DNA of 64,000 bases. It comes from Lichenicoccus sp965276875 (GTDB lineage: Bacteria > Pseudomonadota > Alphaproteobacteria > Acetobacterales > Acetobacteraceae). Under the pieces are notes generated by a model. The model saw nothing but the letters and a program-made list of their open reading frames with translations. It did not search any database and was not told the DNA's origin. Made by a program: the position numbers and the translations under genes. The stretch lies in the NCBI RefSeq assembly GCF_965276875.1, contig NZ_OZ255701.1, positions 1 to 64,000 on the forward strand, read 5' to 3'. Every line of letters starts with the position of its first letter. Position 1 is the stretch's first letter. This document shows positions 35,010-44,287 of the stretch, piece after piece.

Positions 35010-36108
35010 GGGCCGCGCGATCGCGCACCAGTTCGCCAAGAGCAATTGCCGCCGTCAGGCCCGGGCTTTCGATGCCGAACAGGTTGATCAGGCCCGGCAC
35101 GCCATGTGTCCGCCAGTCCTGCACCACGAAGTCCTGGGGTGCTGCGCCCTCGGGCACGAGCTTCGGTCGGATGCCGCAATAACCAGGTTGCAGGGCGCCG
35201 TCCTCAAGCGCCGGCCAGTAACGCCGGACCGCGTCATAAAAGCCGGCCGCGCGCGACGCATCGACATCGTAGCCGATCTCGCTCACCCATTCGACGTCGG
35301 GGCCGAAGCGCGCCTGGCCGCCGAGATCGATGGTCAGATGTACACCGAGACCGCCGGGCACCGGCACCGGATAGATCAATCGGGAGAACGGCGAGCGTCC
35401 CGACAGAACGAAATAGTTGCCCTTGGCATAGTGCGCGGTCGGCACGAGGTGGCGCGGCATGCCCTCTATGCGGGCAGCGAGGGCAGGGGCGGCGAGGCCC
35501 GCGGCATTGACCAGCAAACGGCAGCGCAACGTGATCGGATCGATTTCACCGACCTCCACGGCAATGCCCTCGGTCAGCACGCTGGCGCGCATCACCGGAC
35601 TGTTGCAGACGAAGACCGCCCCGGCATGCTCGGCATCCCCTTGCAAAGCGAGCATGTAGGCATGGCTGTCGATGATCCCGGTCGCCGGCGAGAGCAGCGC
35701 GCCGGTGCAGCACAGGTTCGGCTCCAGCGTGCGAGCTTCATGCGCGGTGAGCAGGGTCAGCCCTTCGACCCCATTGGCCTCGCCGCGTTCCTTGATCAAG
35801 GCGAGGCCCGGACGTTCGGCCTCATTGGTCGCGACGATGAGCTTGCCACATCGTGCGAACGCGACACCGCGGTCGGCGCAGAAGTCGTAGAGTTTTTGCC
35901 GGCCGCTGACGCATAGACGCGCCATAAGGCTACCTTTGGGATAATAGATGCCAGCATGCACGACCTCGCTATTGCGCGAGGAGATCTGCGTGCCGATACT
36001 GCTCTCGGCCTCGATCACCATGACCTCACGGCCGGCGCAGGCGAGGGCCCGGGCGATGGCAATGCCGCACACGCCGGCACCGATGACGATGCATTCGATG
36101 TCGTCCAT
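34981..36108 (-). CDS. FAD-dependent oxidoreductase, L-2-hydroxyglutarate dehydrogenase-like
   Basis: 375 residues from ATG 36108 (MDDIECIVIGAGVCG). DAO-family flavoprotein with FAD motif GAGVCGIAIARALA near residue 11, then SSRNSEVVHAGIYYPKGSLM near 45, which is characteristic of LhgO/L2HGDH proteins, and the C-terminal FGIESPGLTAAIALGELV. Expected to oxidise L-2-hydroxyglutarate or a related hydroxy acid to the keto acid, passing electrons to the quinone pool. Convergent with thiE; upstream lies a 420-bp non-coding, AT-richer stretch. Confidence 0.82.
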   Translation of the reverse strand: MDDIECIVIGAGVCGIAIARALACAGREVMVIEAESSIGTQISSRNSEVVHAGIYYPKGSLMARLCVSGRQKLYDFCADRGVAFARCGKLIVATNEAERPGLALIKERGEANGVEGLTLLTAHEARTLEPNLCCTGALLSPATGIIDSHAYMLALQGDAEHAGAVFVCNSPVMRASVLTEGIAVEVGEIDPITLRCRLLVNAAGLAAPALAARIEGMPRHLVPTAHYAKGNYFVLSGRSPFSRLIYPVPVPGGLGVHLTIDLGGQARFGPDVEWVSEIGYDVDASRAAGFYDAVRRYWPALEDGALQPGYCGIRPKLVPEGAAPQDFVVQDWRTHGVPGLINLFGIESPGLTAAIALGELVRDRAALNRAGHATP

Positions 36109-36528
36109 GATCAGGCTGAAGCGACGGCCGCCCGCGCCCGCTCGATTTCGTGTCCCCAAAGCCACGCTTGCCTGAGCGAATGACGAAGCAGTGAATTGAT
36201 CCTTCCCATAAGCATAGCAGTAGAGGTATACTGGTCGAAGTGCAAGTAAGTATTAACGAAAGTTAAAAACTACTGCCTCTCTGCTGGCTTTGGAATTCGA
36301 GCTTGACATATTCACGGTTTTGTGAGTTTACCTGACCTAGGGGCGATGGGAGTGTAAGTGCCTAGCTCGTTGTGCACCGTGCCGACTGACATCTTCCAAG
36401 GGCTCGGCGCGCAGCGTTCATGATCTTGCACACCTTGGTCGACTGGAAGTGATCGTTCAGCCATGTGCGGCTGAAACCTTGTTGCGCGTTTATCTCAATT
36501 GGCAGCGTTTGGTGGCGGGACGTAGACT
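36109..36528. other. Non-coding 420-bp region between flavoprotein and polysaccharide locus
   Basis: AT-richer than its surroundings and without a credible gene. TTGACA at 36303-36308 could be a -35 element reading right, but the matching -10 (GTTTAC at 36326) is weak. TATACT at 36227-36232 is another AT-rich box without a well-placed partner. It probably carries the divergent promoters of the flavoprotein and the GT2 gene, and marks the left edge of the polysaccharide island. Confidence 0.5.
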
Positions 36529-37794
36529 ATGCACATTGCCGAGCAAGGTTTGGAATTGCCTGCGCCGCTGGTCAGTATCGGCTTGCCCGTGTTCAACGGT
36601 GAGGCCTACGTGGCCGACGCGATCCGCTCTGTCCTCGCGCAGACCCTGCGCGACCTTGAGCTGGTCATCTGCGACAATTGCTCCAGCGACTCAACCCAGG
36701 AAATCTGCGAACGCTTTGCGGCCCTGGACGATCGGGTGCGGTATGTCCGCAACCCGCGCAATCTCGGCGCCGGCCCAAATTATGACCGCTGCTTCTTTCT
36801 CGCCCGCGGCACCTATTTCAAATGGGCCGCGCATGACGATCTGCTGGCACCCCGCTATCTCGAGCTGGCGGTGGCGGCTCTCGAGGCAGATCCGCGCGCC
36901 GTCCTCTGCACGGTGGGCATACGCGAAATCGATGCCTTCGGCGAGACCCATCGCATCTTTTCCAATGAGTTTCCCTTAGCCTGCGCACGGGCGCCGGCGC
37001 GCCGGTTCGGCGGGCTGATCCACACGCGCCATCAGTGCGAGGATTTCTTCGGACTGTACCGTCGGGTTGCCCTGGTCGGCTCCGGGCTGCACGACACCTA
37101 TAGTGGCTCGGACCGCGTGCTGCTCGCCGAAATGGCGCTGCGCGGGCCCTGGGTCAATGTCGCGGAACCGTTGTTCCTGCACCGCGAGCACGACATGCGC
37201 TACACGCGCGCCGTGCTGCTGGTCGACCCCCGGCAGGCAGCACTCTGGCAGGATACCAGCGGCCGCGCCAAGCAGCGCAACACGATGTTCCACTGGGGCA
37301 TCTATCGTCGCTATTGGGGGCTGGTGCACAAGACCGTTCCGTCGCCGTTTGGTCGTCTCGCATGCTACCTGCAGCTTCTGCTCTGGTGGGGCAGCGACGG
37401 GCATTTCGGCGACGTGGTGCGCGATCTTATCCGCACCTTGAGCCCCAAGATGTTTGTCTCGCTGCGTGGTCTCAAGCACGCATTGCTCGGTGCCAGCCGC
37501 AAGCTCCGACCCGGCAGCCTGCCGTCATTGTCGCCGCACAAGCCCAAGAAGGCGACCCCTGAGCTCCCTGGGAGCCAGCAGCAGCAGGAAGACTGGATAG
37601 GAGACCATACCGGCCAGGATTTTCACCCCGAGCAGGACAAAAGCTGGCAGTCCTTCGAGGAGGCTCCCGGCCGCCAGCACGACACCAACCATGCCCAGCG
37701 TGGCGATGGCTGGGAAGAGCGCGCCCTTGAACACGAGACGGGCGACGCCGGGGAGCTGCGCGCGTACGAACATCACGACCACGGGCGCGGATAG
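36529..37794 (+). CDS. Family 2 glycosyltransferase with read-through C-terminal tail
   Basis: 421 residues. GT-A fold: VSIGLPVFNGEAYVADAIRS, ICDNCSSDSTQEI, NPRNLGAGPNYDRCFFLA and an acidic metal/nucleotide site in KWAAHDDLLAP. Predicted to add a sugar to a polysaccharide or O-antigen intermediate at the cytoplasmic membrane. From about residue 333 onward the sequence becomes a Gln/Asp/His-rich tail antisense to the convergent flippase gene (270-bp overlap), suggesting that the native stop was lost. The catalytic domain looks intact. Confidence 0.85.
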   Translation: MHIAEQGLELPAPLVSIGLPVFNGEAYVADAIRSVLAQTLRDLELVICDNCSSDSTQEICERFAALDDRVRYVRNPRNLGAGPNYDRCFFLARGTYFKWAAHDDLLAPRYLELAVAALEADPRAVLCTVGIREIDAFGETHRIFSNEFPLACARAPARRFGGLIHTRHQCEDFFGLYRRVALVGSGLHDTYSGSDRVLLAEMALRGPWVNVAEPLFLHREHDMRYTRAVLLVDPRQAALWQDTSGRAKQRNTMFHWGIYRRYWGLVHKTVPSPFGRLACYLQLLLWWGSDGHFGDVVRDLIRTLSPKMFVSLRGLKHALLGASRKLRPGSLPSLSPHKPKKATPELPGSQQQQEDWIGDHTGQDFHPEQDKSWQSFEEAPGRQHDTNHAQRGDGWEERALEHETGDAGELRAYEHHDHGRG

Positions 37795-38988
37795 GCTGGT
37801 GACGATCAGGTTCGCCCAGGCGATGGCGGTCACACCGCCGAGCCAGGCGGCGGGCAGGCTGGTCAACAGACGGGCTACAACAATAACGATGCTGTATCGC
37901 ACCGGTATGTCCGGTCTGCCGCGGGCATTGACCGCGGCGGTCAAAAGGTAGTTCGACGAATGCGCGATACCCGAGAGCGCCACGATGGCGAGCAGCGGTC
38001 CCGCGGGCTGCCATCTGGGATCGAGCAAGGTCGCCACGATCTGCGGACTTGTCGCGGCGACGCCGGCGAAGGTCGGCAACGCCACCACCGCAACCCCGGT
38101 CATGAACTCGAGCAGCTTGGCACTCAGCGCTGCCGGGTCACTCTGGCGCGCTGCGAAGGTCGGAAAGGCGACACGGCCGACAACGCCCGACAGTCCGTTG
38201 ATCAGGGCGCTGCTGATCCGCTCGGCCAGGGAATAGATGCCCACCGCGGCGGCACTCAGGAACAGACCCGCCGAGAACCGGTCGACCTGCATGACGACGA
38301 AGCCAAGCAACTGGTTGCCAACCCGGTGCCTGCCGAAACCGATGATCTCGGCGCAGGCCTTGCGGCTGACCTGCCGACCGGGCCAGATGCCACTGACCGG
38401 CATCACCAGGGTCGCCTCGAGAATGCGGGCAACCAGATAATACCCCACGAGGCTGTAGGGGCCGAAACCACGTCTGGCAAGCACCACCGCGGTGGCAAAC
38501 CCGGCCAGTTGCGAGATCACCGTGCGGATTGCCAAGGTGCGGAACCGCAGCTCGCGTTGCAATACGCCGTGATAGGTTGCGGTAATGCCGACAAAAGGCA
38601 GGCAGATCGCCAGAAGCGGCAGCACCAGCCGCAGTTCGGGTTGCGCAAACAGCAGCGACAGCGGCCAGCCGGACCCCGCCATGACCAAGCCTGCGATACA
38701 GCCGCATCCCAGCAGCAGCCAGAACAGGGTGTCGAAATCCGCAGCACTGACGCTCTCGCGCTGAATCAGCGCATCGGACAGGCCATCGAGCAGCAACGTC
38801 ATCATCAGCGTCATCGCCAGGAGTGCAAGCGTCATCACGCCGACCGCGGCCGGGCCGATGATGTTGCCGACTACGATGAAGACCATCAGGGCGGTGATCT
38901 GCTGCGTCCAATAGTCGATCGCCGACCAGGCAGCACTCCCGAGCATGCCGCCGCGTGCCCCATCGTGCCGTACGGAGACGGTCTTCAT
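37525..38988 (-). CDS. Polysaccharide flippase (Wzx/MOP superfamily)
   Basis: 487 residues from ATG 38988 (MKTVSVRHDGARGG; ATG 39003 also possible). About twelve hydrophobic helices and the polysaccharide-synthesis start GSAAWSAIDYWTQQITALMV. VLQRELRFRTLAIR and VGNQLLGFVVMQVDRF are typical of the WzxC/RfbX-like branch. It would flip lipid-linked sugar units across the inner membrane. Divergent from rfbF and convergent with the GT2 gene, whose extended frame runs 270 bp into it. Confidence 0.88.
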   Translation of the reverse strand: MKTVSVRHDGARGGMLGSAAWSAIDYWTQQITALMVFIVVGNIIGPAAVGVMTLALLAMTLMMTLLLDGLSDALIQRESVSAADFDTLFWLLLGCGCIAGLVMAGSGWPLSLLFAQPELRLVLPLLAICLPFVGITATYHGVLQRELRFRTLAIRTVISQLAGFATAVVLARRGFGPYSLVGYYLVARILEATLVMPVSGIWPGRQVSRKACAEIIGFGRHRVGNQLLGFVVMQVDRFSAGLFLSAAAVGIYSLAERISSALINGLSGVVGRVAFPTFAARQSDPAALSAKLLEFMTGVAVVALPTFAGVAATSPQIVATLLDPRWQPAGPLLAIVALSGIAHSSNYLLTAAVNARGRPDIPVRYSIVIVVARLLTSLPAAWLGGVTAIAWANLIVTSLSAPVVVMFVRAQLPGVARLVFKGALFPAIATLGMVGVVLAAGSLLEGLPAFVLLGVKILAGMVSYPVFLLLLAPRELRGRLLGLVRRQ

Positions 38989-39062
38989 GCGTCTTTCAAG
39001 CACGCGAAGGTTCGCGGGCGACAGCCAAGCCGATTATATGATATTGCACGCGCCCGATCCTT

Positions 39063-39081
39063 TCCGTAACCTGTCCGTAAC
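39063..39081. promoter_or_regulatory. 11-bp-spaced direct repeat upstream of rfbF
   Basis: TCCGTAAC occurs at 39063-39070 and 39074-39081, so the repeats start 11 bp apart, about one helical turn. The site lies in the AT-richer divergent region between the flippase and rfbF. This spacing is typical of response-regulator half-sites; no regulator is identified. Confidence 0.35.
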
Positions 39082-39170
39082 GATTTGGCGGGTAGTTTGG
39101 GTTTCCCGAGTATTTTGTTGTCACACCCGGTTCTTACACAGCCTCTGTTGAATATGGAAGTTGGAAGCGC

Positions 39171-39947
39171 ATGAAAGTAGCGATTTTGGCAGGCGGCAAG
39201 GGCACCCGCATCGTCGAGGAAACCGAAATCAGGCCGAAGCCGATGGTGGAGATCGGCGGCATGCCGATCATCTGGCACATCATGCGCCACTACGCGCATT
39301 TCGGGCACAACGCGTTCGTTATCGCGCTCGGCTACAAGGGCCAATACATCAAGGACTACATCCTGAAATACAGCTCGTTGCATTCCGACCTCGACGTGCA
39401 TCTGCGCAGCGGCGAAATCACCCGTCGCAACGGTCTTGCTCCTGACTGGCACGTCAGCCTCGTCGACACCGGCCTGGAGACGCAGACCGGCGGCCGCATC
39501 AGGCGTCTTGCACCGATGATCGGTCAGGAGACCTTCATGCTGACCTGGGGCGACGGCGTCTCAGATGTCGACCTCGACAAGCTGCTCGCCTTTCATCGCG
39601 CCCATGGCAAGCTCGCCACCATCACCGCGGTGCGCCCGCCCGCCCGCTACGGGCACCTCGATTTCGACGGCGATCGGGTGTGCGACTTCAACGAAAAGCC
39701 GATGGCCGCCGAAGGTTGGATCAACGGCGCGTTTTTCGTTCTCGAACCGCAAGTTTTCGATTATATCGATGACGACACAACGCAGTGGGAGCGCGAGCCC
39801 CTGCAGCGCCTGGCGCAGGATGGCCAGCTGATGGCCTACAAGCACGACTCCTTCTGGCAGTGCATGGATACGCTGCGCGACAAATACCTGCTCGAAAGCC
39901 TCTGGCAATCGGGCAATCCTCCCTGGAAGACCTGGACGGACGCATGA
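39171..39947 (+). CDS. rfbF: Glucose-1-phosphate cytidylyltransferase
   Basis: 258 residues, the usual length. Nucleotidyltransferase signature LAGGKGTRIVEET followed by IRPKPMVEIGGMPIIWHIM, then TWGDGVSDVD with the metal-binding Asp and FNEKPMAAEGWINGAFFVLE. It makes CDP-glucose from CTP and glucose-1-phosphate, the entry to CDP-dideoxy and branched sugars. First gene of a plus-strand operon with consecutive 4-bp overlaps. A canonical rfbG (CDP-glucose 4,6-dehydratase) does not follow. Confidence 0.95.
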   Translation: MKVAILAGGKGTRIVEETEIRPKPMVEIGGMPIIWHIMRHYAHFGHNAFVIALGYKGQYIKDYILKYSSLHSDLDVHLRSGEITRRNGLAPDWHVSLVDTGLETQTGGRIRRLAPMIGQETFMLTWGDGVSDVDLDKLLAFHRAHGKLATITAVRPPARYGHLDFDGDRVCDFNEKPMAAEGWINGAFFVLEPQVFDYIDDDTTQWEREPLQRLAQDGQLMAYKHDSFWQCMDTLRDKYLLESLWQSGNPPWKTWTDA

Positions 39948-40993
39948 AACTCCTTCTCACCGGCCATCGCGGCTATATCGGATGCGCCTTGGTGCCGCTG
40001 CTGCTGCAGGCCGGCCACGAGGTTGTCGGCCTGGACAGCGATCTCTATCGCCGCTGCACCTTCAGCGGCGAGATGGCGCAAATCCGGACGATCGATCGCG
40101 ACATCCGCGACGTCACCGCGGCCGACGTGGCCGGCGGCTTCGATGCCGTGCTGCATCTGGCGGCACTGTCGAACGATCCGCTCGGCAATCTCGATCCCGA
40201 GCTCACCATCGCCATCAATCACGACGCCACCATGCGCCTCGCCAGGCTGGCGCGTGACGCCGGCATCCCGCGCTTCGTGTTTTCGTCCTCCTGCAGCCTC
40301 TACGGCGCGGCGGGCGACAATTTCGTCGACGAGACCGCCGAGCCGAGCCCGGTCACACCCTACGGCCGCGCCAAGATCCTCTCCGAGCAAGGGCTCACCG
40401 AGCTCGCCACCGACAATTTCAGCCCGACCTTCCTGCGCAATGCCACCGCCTACGGCTTCTCGCAACGGGTGCGCTTCGATCTCGTCGTCAACAATCTTAC
40501 CGCCTGGGCGCTGACCACCGGGCGGGTGCTGATGAAGAGCGACGGCACGCCGTGGCGGCCGATCGTGCATATCGAGGACATCGCCCGCGCCTTCATCGCG
40601 GTCATGCAGGCGCCGCGCGAGGTGGTGCATCTGCAGGCCTTCAATGTCGGCCGCAACGAAGAGAACTACCGGATCAGCGAGATTGCCGACATGGTGGCCG
40701 AGCGGGTACCTGGCTGCCGCATCGATTTCGAGCCGGGCGCCGGACCGGACGCGCGCTGCTATCGCGTCGATTGCGGCAAGATCGCGCGCATGGTGCCAAG
40801 CTTCAAGCCGGCCTGGACAGTCCGCGAGGGGATCGTCCAGCTTCGCGACGCCTTTATCGAGGCGGGCCTCAAGGCGGAATGGTTCGAGGGGCCGCGCTTC
40901 AGCCGCATCGCGCATTTGCGCGAGCTGCTCGCAAGCGGCGCACTCGCCGGCGACCTGCGCTGGGCTAACCAGCCGCAAGCGCTGCGCGCATGA
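39944..40993 (+). CDS. NAD-dependent sugar epimerase/dehydratase
   Basis: 349 residues from ATG 39944, giving an ATGA overlap with rfbF. Extended SDR with TGHRGYIG at the N-terminus, LHLAALSNDPLG, FSSSCSLYGAAGD and catalytic Tyr/Lys in TPYGRAK. The C-terminal half binds the nucleotide sugar (RPIVHIEDIARAF, FNVGRNEENYRISEIA). It probably acts on CDP-glucose or its product in place of RfbG, or as an epimerase after it; sequence alone does not decide. Confidence 0.85.
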   Translation: MKLLLTGHRGYIGCALVPLLLQAGHEVVGLDSDLYRRCTFSGEMAQIRTIDRDIRDVTAADVAGGFDAVLHLAALSNDPLGNLDPELTIAINHDATMRLARLARDAGIPRFVFSSSCSLYGAAGDNFVDETAEPSPVTPYGRAKILSEQGLTELATDNFSPTFLRNATAYGFSQRVRFDLVVNNLTAWALTTGRVLMKSDGTPWRPIVHIEDIARAFIAVMQAPREVVHLQAFNVGRNEENYRISEIADMVAERVPGCRIDFEPGAGPDARCYRVDCGKIARMVPSFKPAWTVREGIVQLRDAFIEAGLKAEWFEGPRFSRIAHLRELLASGALAGDLRWANQPQALRA

Positions 40994-42222
40994 TCAGCGT
41001 CATCGAAGGCTGCCTGTCCTGCGGCTGCACGCAGCTCCAGGAGATCATGTCGTTCGGCGAGACAGCCCTCGCCGACCGGCTGATGACCGCCGCCCAGGTC
41101 AATGAGCCGGAGCCGAAGGCGCCGCTCGACCTGATGTTCTGTCCGGAATGCGCGTTGGTGCAGATCCACCATACGGTCGATCCCGAGGTGCTGTTCTGCA
41201 ACAACTATCCTTATTACTCCTCGGTCTCGCCCAGCCTGATGCGGCACTTCCGGGCCAGCGCCGAGGACATCATGCGCAGCCGCCAACTTGGGCCCGACAG
41301 CCTCGTCGTCGAGGCGGCGAGCAATGACGGCTACATGCTCAAGCCGTTCCTGGAGGCCGGCATCCAGGTGCTCGGCATCGATCCCGCGGACGGGCCCGCG
41401 GCGGCGGCCGTCAAGTCCGGCGTGCGCACGCTCAACACCTTCTTCAGCCTGGAGCTGGCCCGCACGCTGGCGGACAGCGAGCATGTCGCAGCCGATGTGT
41501 TCCTTGCCAACAACGTGCTGGCCCACGTCCCCGACCTGAACAATTTCGTCGAGGGCATCCGCACGCTGCTCAAGCCGGACGGCGTCGCCGTGCTGGAATG
41601 CCCCTATTTGCTGGATCTGATCGCGCATAACGAGTTCGATACGATCTATCATCAGCATCTATGCTATTTTTCGGCGACCGCGCTGGACCGCCTGTTCCGG
41701 TGTCATGGACTGTTCCTCAACGATGTCGCGCGCGTGGCGATCCATGGCGGCTCGTTGCGGCTGTTCGTCGGACGTACCGAGCAGGTCGGCTCGTCGGTTC
41801 GCGAGATGCTGGCCGACGAGCGCGAAGCCGGTGTCGGGACATTCGCCTACTATGCGGACTTCGCCGGCAAGGTCCGGCGCTTACGCGAGCGACTGACGGC
41901 GATGCTCGCCGACCTCAAGGCGCAGGGCCACCGCATCGTCGGCTATGGCGCTGCCGCCAAGGCGAACACGCTGATGGCCTATTGCGGCATTGGGCCTGCG
42001 CAACTCGACTACCTGGTCGACCTCAACCCGAACAAGCAGGGTTTGTTCTACAGCGGCAACCACCTGCCGATCCATCCGCCGAGCCGGCTCGCCGCCGACC
42101 CGCCGGACTACCTGTTGATCCTGGCCTGGAACTTCGCCAGCGAGATCATGCAGCAGCAATCCGCCTTCCGTGCGGCTGGTGGCAAGTTCATCGTGCCGGT
42201 GCCGGAGCCGGTCATCCTGTGA
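40990..42222 (+). CDS. Sugar C-methyltransferase-type SAM enzyme (1)
   Basis: 410 residues. N-terminal zinc-binding motif with two Cys pairs (CLSCGC and CPECALVQIHH), a central SAM-binding domain (VVEAASNDGYML, FLANNVLAHVPDLN) and a C-terminal Rossmann-like domain (IVGYGAAAKANTLMAYCGIG). This Methyltransf_13/Methyltransf_14 architecture matches NDP-hexose 3-C-methyltransferases such as TylC3, which create branched sugars. It overlaps both neighbours by 4 bp. Confidence 0.85.
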   Translation: MISVIEGCLSCGCTQLQEIMSFGETALADRLMTAAQVNEPEPKAPLDLMFCPECALVQIHHTVDPEVLFCNNYPYYSSVSPSLMRHFRASAEDIMRSRQLGPDSLVVEAASNDGYMLKPFLEAGIQVLGIDPADGPAAAAVKSGVRTLNTFFSLELARTLADSEHVAADVFLANNVLAHVPDLNNFVEGIRTLLKPDGVAVLECPYLLDLIAHNEFDTIYHQHLCYFSATALDRLFRCHGLFLNDVARVAIHGGSLRLFVGRTEQVGSSVREMLADEREAGVGTFAYYADFAGKVRRLRERLTAMLADLKAQGHRIVGYGAAAKANTLMAYCGIGPAQLDYLVDLNPNKQGLFYSGNHLPIHPPSRLAADPPDYLLILAWNFASEIMQQQSAFRAAGGKFIVPVPEPVIL

Positions 42223-43415
42223 GTACCGCAATGCCGACCTGTCCCTGCTGCGGCGCCCTCGCCGGTGCGCCGTTCTACGAAGTCCCAGCCGTGCCGGTGC
42301 ATAGCGTCACCGTCCTGCGCACACCTGAGGCGGCGCGGGCGATTACTACCGGCCGCATCGCGTTGTCGCTGTGCGAGAGTTGCGGCTTTGTCTTCAACGC
42401 CGCCTTCGATGGCAATAAGCAGGATTATTTCCACGACTACGTCTCGACCCAGGCGGCGTCCTCGGTGTTCAACAGCTTCCATCGCCGTCTCGCCCAGGAC
42501 CTGATCGATCGGCACGGGCTGCATGGCCGCGACGTCGTCGAGATCGGCTGCGGCCAGGGCGAATTTCTCCAGCTTCTGGCGAGCCTTGGCGGCAATCGCG
42601 GCACCGGCTTCGATCCCGCCTACGAGCCGAGCACCGAACTCCCGCGCGATGTTCGCATCATCAAGGATGTCTATTCCGCCAAGCACGCCGAGGCGGCGGG
42701 CGATTTCATCGCCTGCAAGATGACCTTGGAGCATATCGACACGGTCGGCCAATTCGTCAGCGGCGTGCGTGAGGCGGCCGGCGACGATCCGGCGCGCGTG
42801 GTCTTCTTCCAGGTCCCGGACGCAGCCCACATCTTTGCGCAGGCCGGCTTCTGGGACATCTATTACGAGCATTGCTCCTATTTCTGCCCAGGCACCTTGC
42901 GCACCCTGTTCGAGGCGGCGGGCTTCGCGGTGACCACGGTGCGGTCCGACTATGACGGCCAATACCTCATGGTGGAAGGCCATCCCACGTCGCGGCCGCA
43001 GGCGCCGACACCCCCTTCCGATCTCGCCGCGATCGTCTCGCTCGTGCGCCGCTTTGCCCGCGAGGTACCCGAGCATCTCGCCGCCTGGTCGCGCGACCTC
43101 GCCGCCGGCAAGCGCGCCGGACGCCGTACCGTGCTCTGGGGCGGCGGCTCAAAGGCGGTGTCGTTCCTGACGACGCTCGGAATTACCGATGAGATCGAGG
43201 CGGCGGTGGACCAGAACCCCGAAAAACATGGTAGCTTTCTCGCGGTGACCGCGCATCCGGTGATCGGCCCTGAAGCGTTGCGCGGTGCCGCGATCGACCG
43301 GGTCATCCTGATGAACCCGATCTACCAGAATGAGGTGGCGGCTCAGTTGGATCGTCTCGGCTGTCGCGCTGAACTGCTTGCCGTGACCTCGCCTCTGGCC
43401 CGGCAGGCTGCGTAA
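42219..43415 (+). CDS. Sugar C-methyltransferase-type SAM enzyme (2)
   Basis: 398 residues from GTG 42219, chosen for a GTGA overlap like the rest of the operon; ATG 42231 is the alternative. Same architecture as the preceding gene: zinc motif CPCCGALAG and LCESCGFVFN, SAM motif VVEIGCGQGEFLQLLASLGG, and a C-terminal domain with LWGGGSKAVSFLTTLG. The two are clearly paralogous but well diverged, so they may methylate different positions or act in sequence. One may have lost methylation in favour of another step. Confidence 0.84.
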   Translation: MSTAMPTCPCCGALAGAPFYEVPAVPVHSVTVLRTPEAARAITTGRIALSLCESCGFVFNAAFDGNKQDYFHDYVSTQAASSVFNSFHRRLAQDLIDRHGLHGRDVVEIGCGQGEFLQLLASLGGNRGTGFDPAYEPSTELPRDVRIIKDVYSAKHAEAAGDFIACKMTLEHIDTVGQFVSGVREAAGDDPARVVFFQVPDAAHIFAQAGFWDIYYEHCSYFCPGTLRTLFEAAGFAVTTVRSDYDGQYLMVEGHPTSRPQAPTPPSDLAAIVSLVRRFAREVPEHLAAWSRDLAAGKRAGRRTVLWGGGSKAVSFLTTLGITDEIEAAVDQNPEKHGSFLAVTAHPVIGPEALRGAAIDRVILMNPIYQNEVAAQLDRLGCRAELLAVTSPLARQAA

Positions 43416-43421
43416 GGACTG

Positions 43422-44279
43422 ATGACCATGAATGTGAGCATCGCATCAAAACGCCCGCCGATCTCCGAAGCGTTCGACGCCGCTGTTGCGCGGATGATCC
43501 CGATCGAGCGGCTGATGGCAGCCAAGGACGCGTTTCGCGCGCAATTCGTAGCGGGGCGGCCCTACCCGCATGTCGTCATTGATGATTTCTTCGATCCCGA
43601 GGTGCTCGAGCGGATCACCGCCGACTTCCCCAGCGAGAGCGGCCGGGATTGGATCAAGTACGACACCGAAAACGAGATCAAACAGACCTCGCGCGGCATC
43701 GCCGATCTGTCTGCCTTCACCCAGGCCTTCTTTATGCAGATCTGCGCCGAGCCGATGATGGGCTTCCTGCGAGAGGTCACGGGACACCCCGACCTGGTGC
43801 CCGATCCGCTGTTCCATGGCGGCGGACTGCACGAATCCTTCCGCGGCGGCTGGCTCAACCTGCATGTCGACTGGACCCAGCATCCGGTGCTGCCACTGGC
43901 GCGACGGCTCAACCTGATCATATATCTCAACCGCGACTGGGACCCGGCCTGGGGCGGCGCGCTCGATCTATGCGATGCCACCACCAAACAGGCCGGCGCC
44001 AGCGTCGTGCCGCTGTTCAACCGCGCCGTCATCTTCGAGACCAATGACGCGACCCTGCACGGCTTTGCCGACCCGCTCACCTGCCCGGTGGACCGCTCAC
44101 GCAAATCCATCTCGTTGTTCTACTGGAGCCCGGATCCTGAGGCGATCAAGAAGAGCAGCTTCATCACCTTCCTGCCCGGTAAGCGTCATACAAGGATCAA
44201 GGCGCTCGCGCGGTCCTTCGTGCCCCCCATTGCCTATGTCGCGCGAGACCGGCTCGCCGGCCTGTTGCGCCGCCGCTGA
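43422..44279 (+). CDS. 2-oxoglutarate/Fe(II)-dependent oxygenase
   Basis: 285 residues. Prolyl-4-hydroxylase-like jelly roll: RPYPHVVIDDFFDPEVLERI at the N-terminus, iron ligands HVD in LNLHVDWTQHP and a distal His in TLHGFADPL, and an Arg for 2-oxoglutarate in RSRKSISLFYW. Start at 43422 or 43428. It lies 6 bp after the second methyltransferase and 8 bp before the membrane transferase, so it probably hydroxylates or oxidises a sugar of the surface glycan; the substrate is inference. Confidence 0.85.
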   Translation: MTMNVSIASKRPPISEAFDAAVARMIPIERLMAAKDAFRAQFVAGRPYPHVVIDDFFDPEVLERITADFPSESGRDWIKYDTENEIKQTSRGIADLSAFTQAFFMQICAEPMMGFLREVTGHPDLVPDPLFHGGGLHESFRGGWLNLHVDWTQHPVLPLARRLNLIIYLNRDWDPAWGGALDLCDATTKQAGASVVPLFNRAVIFETNDATLHGFADPLTCPVDRSRKSISLFYWSPDPEAIKKSSFITFLPGKRHTRIKALARSFVPPIAYVARDRLAGLLRRR

Positions 44280-44287
44280 ACCATGCC

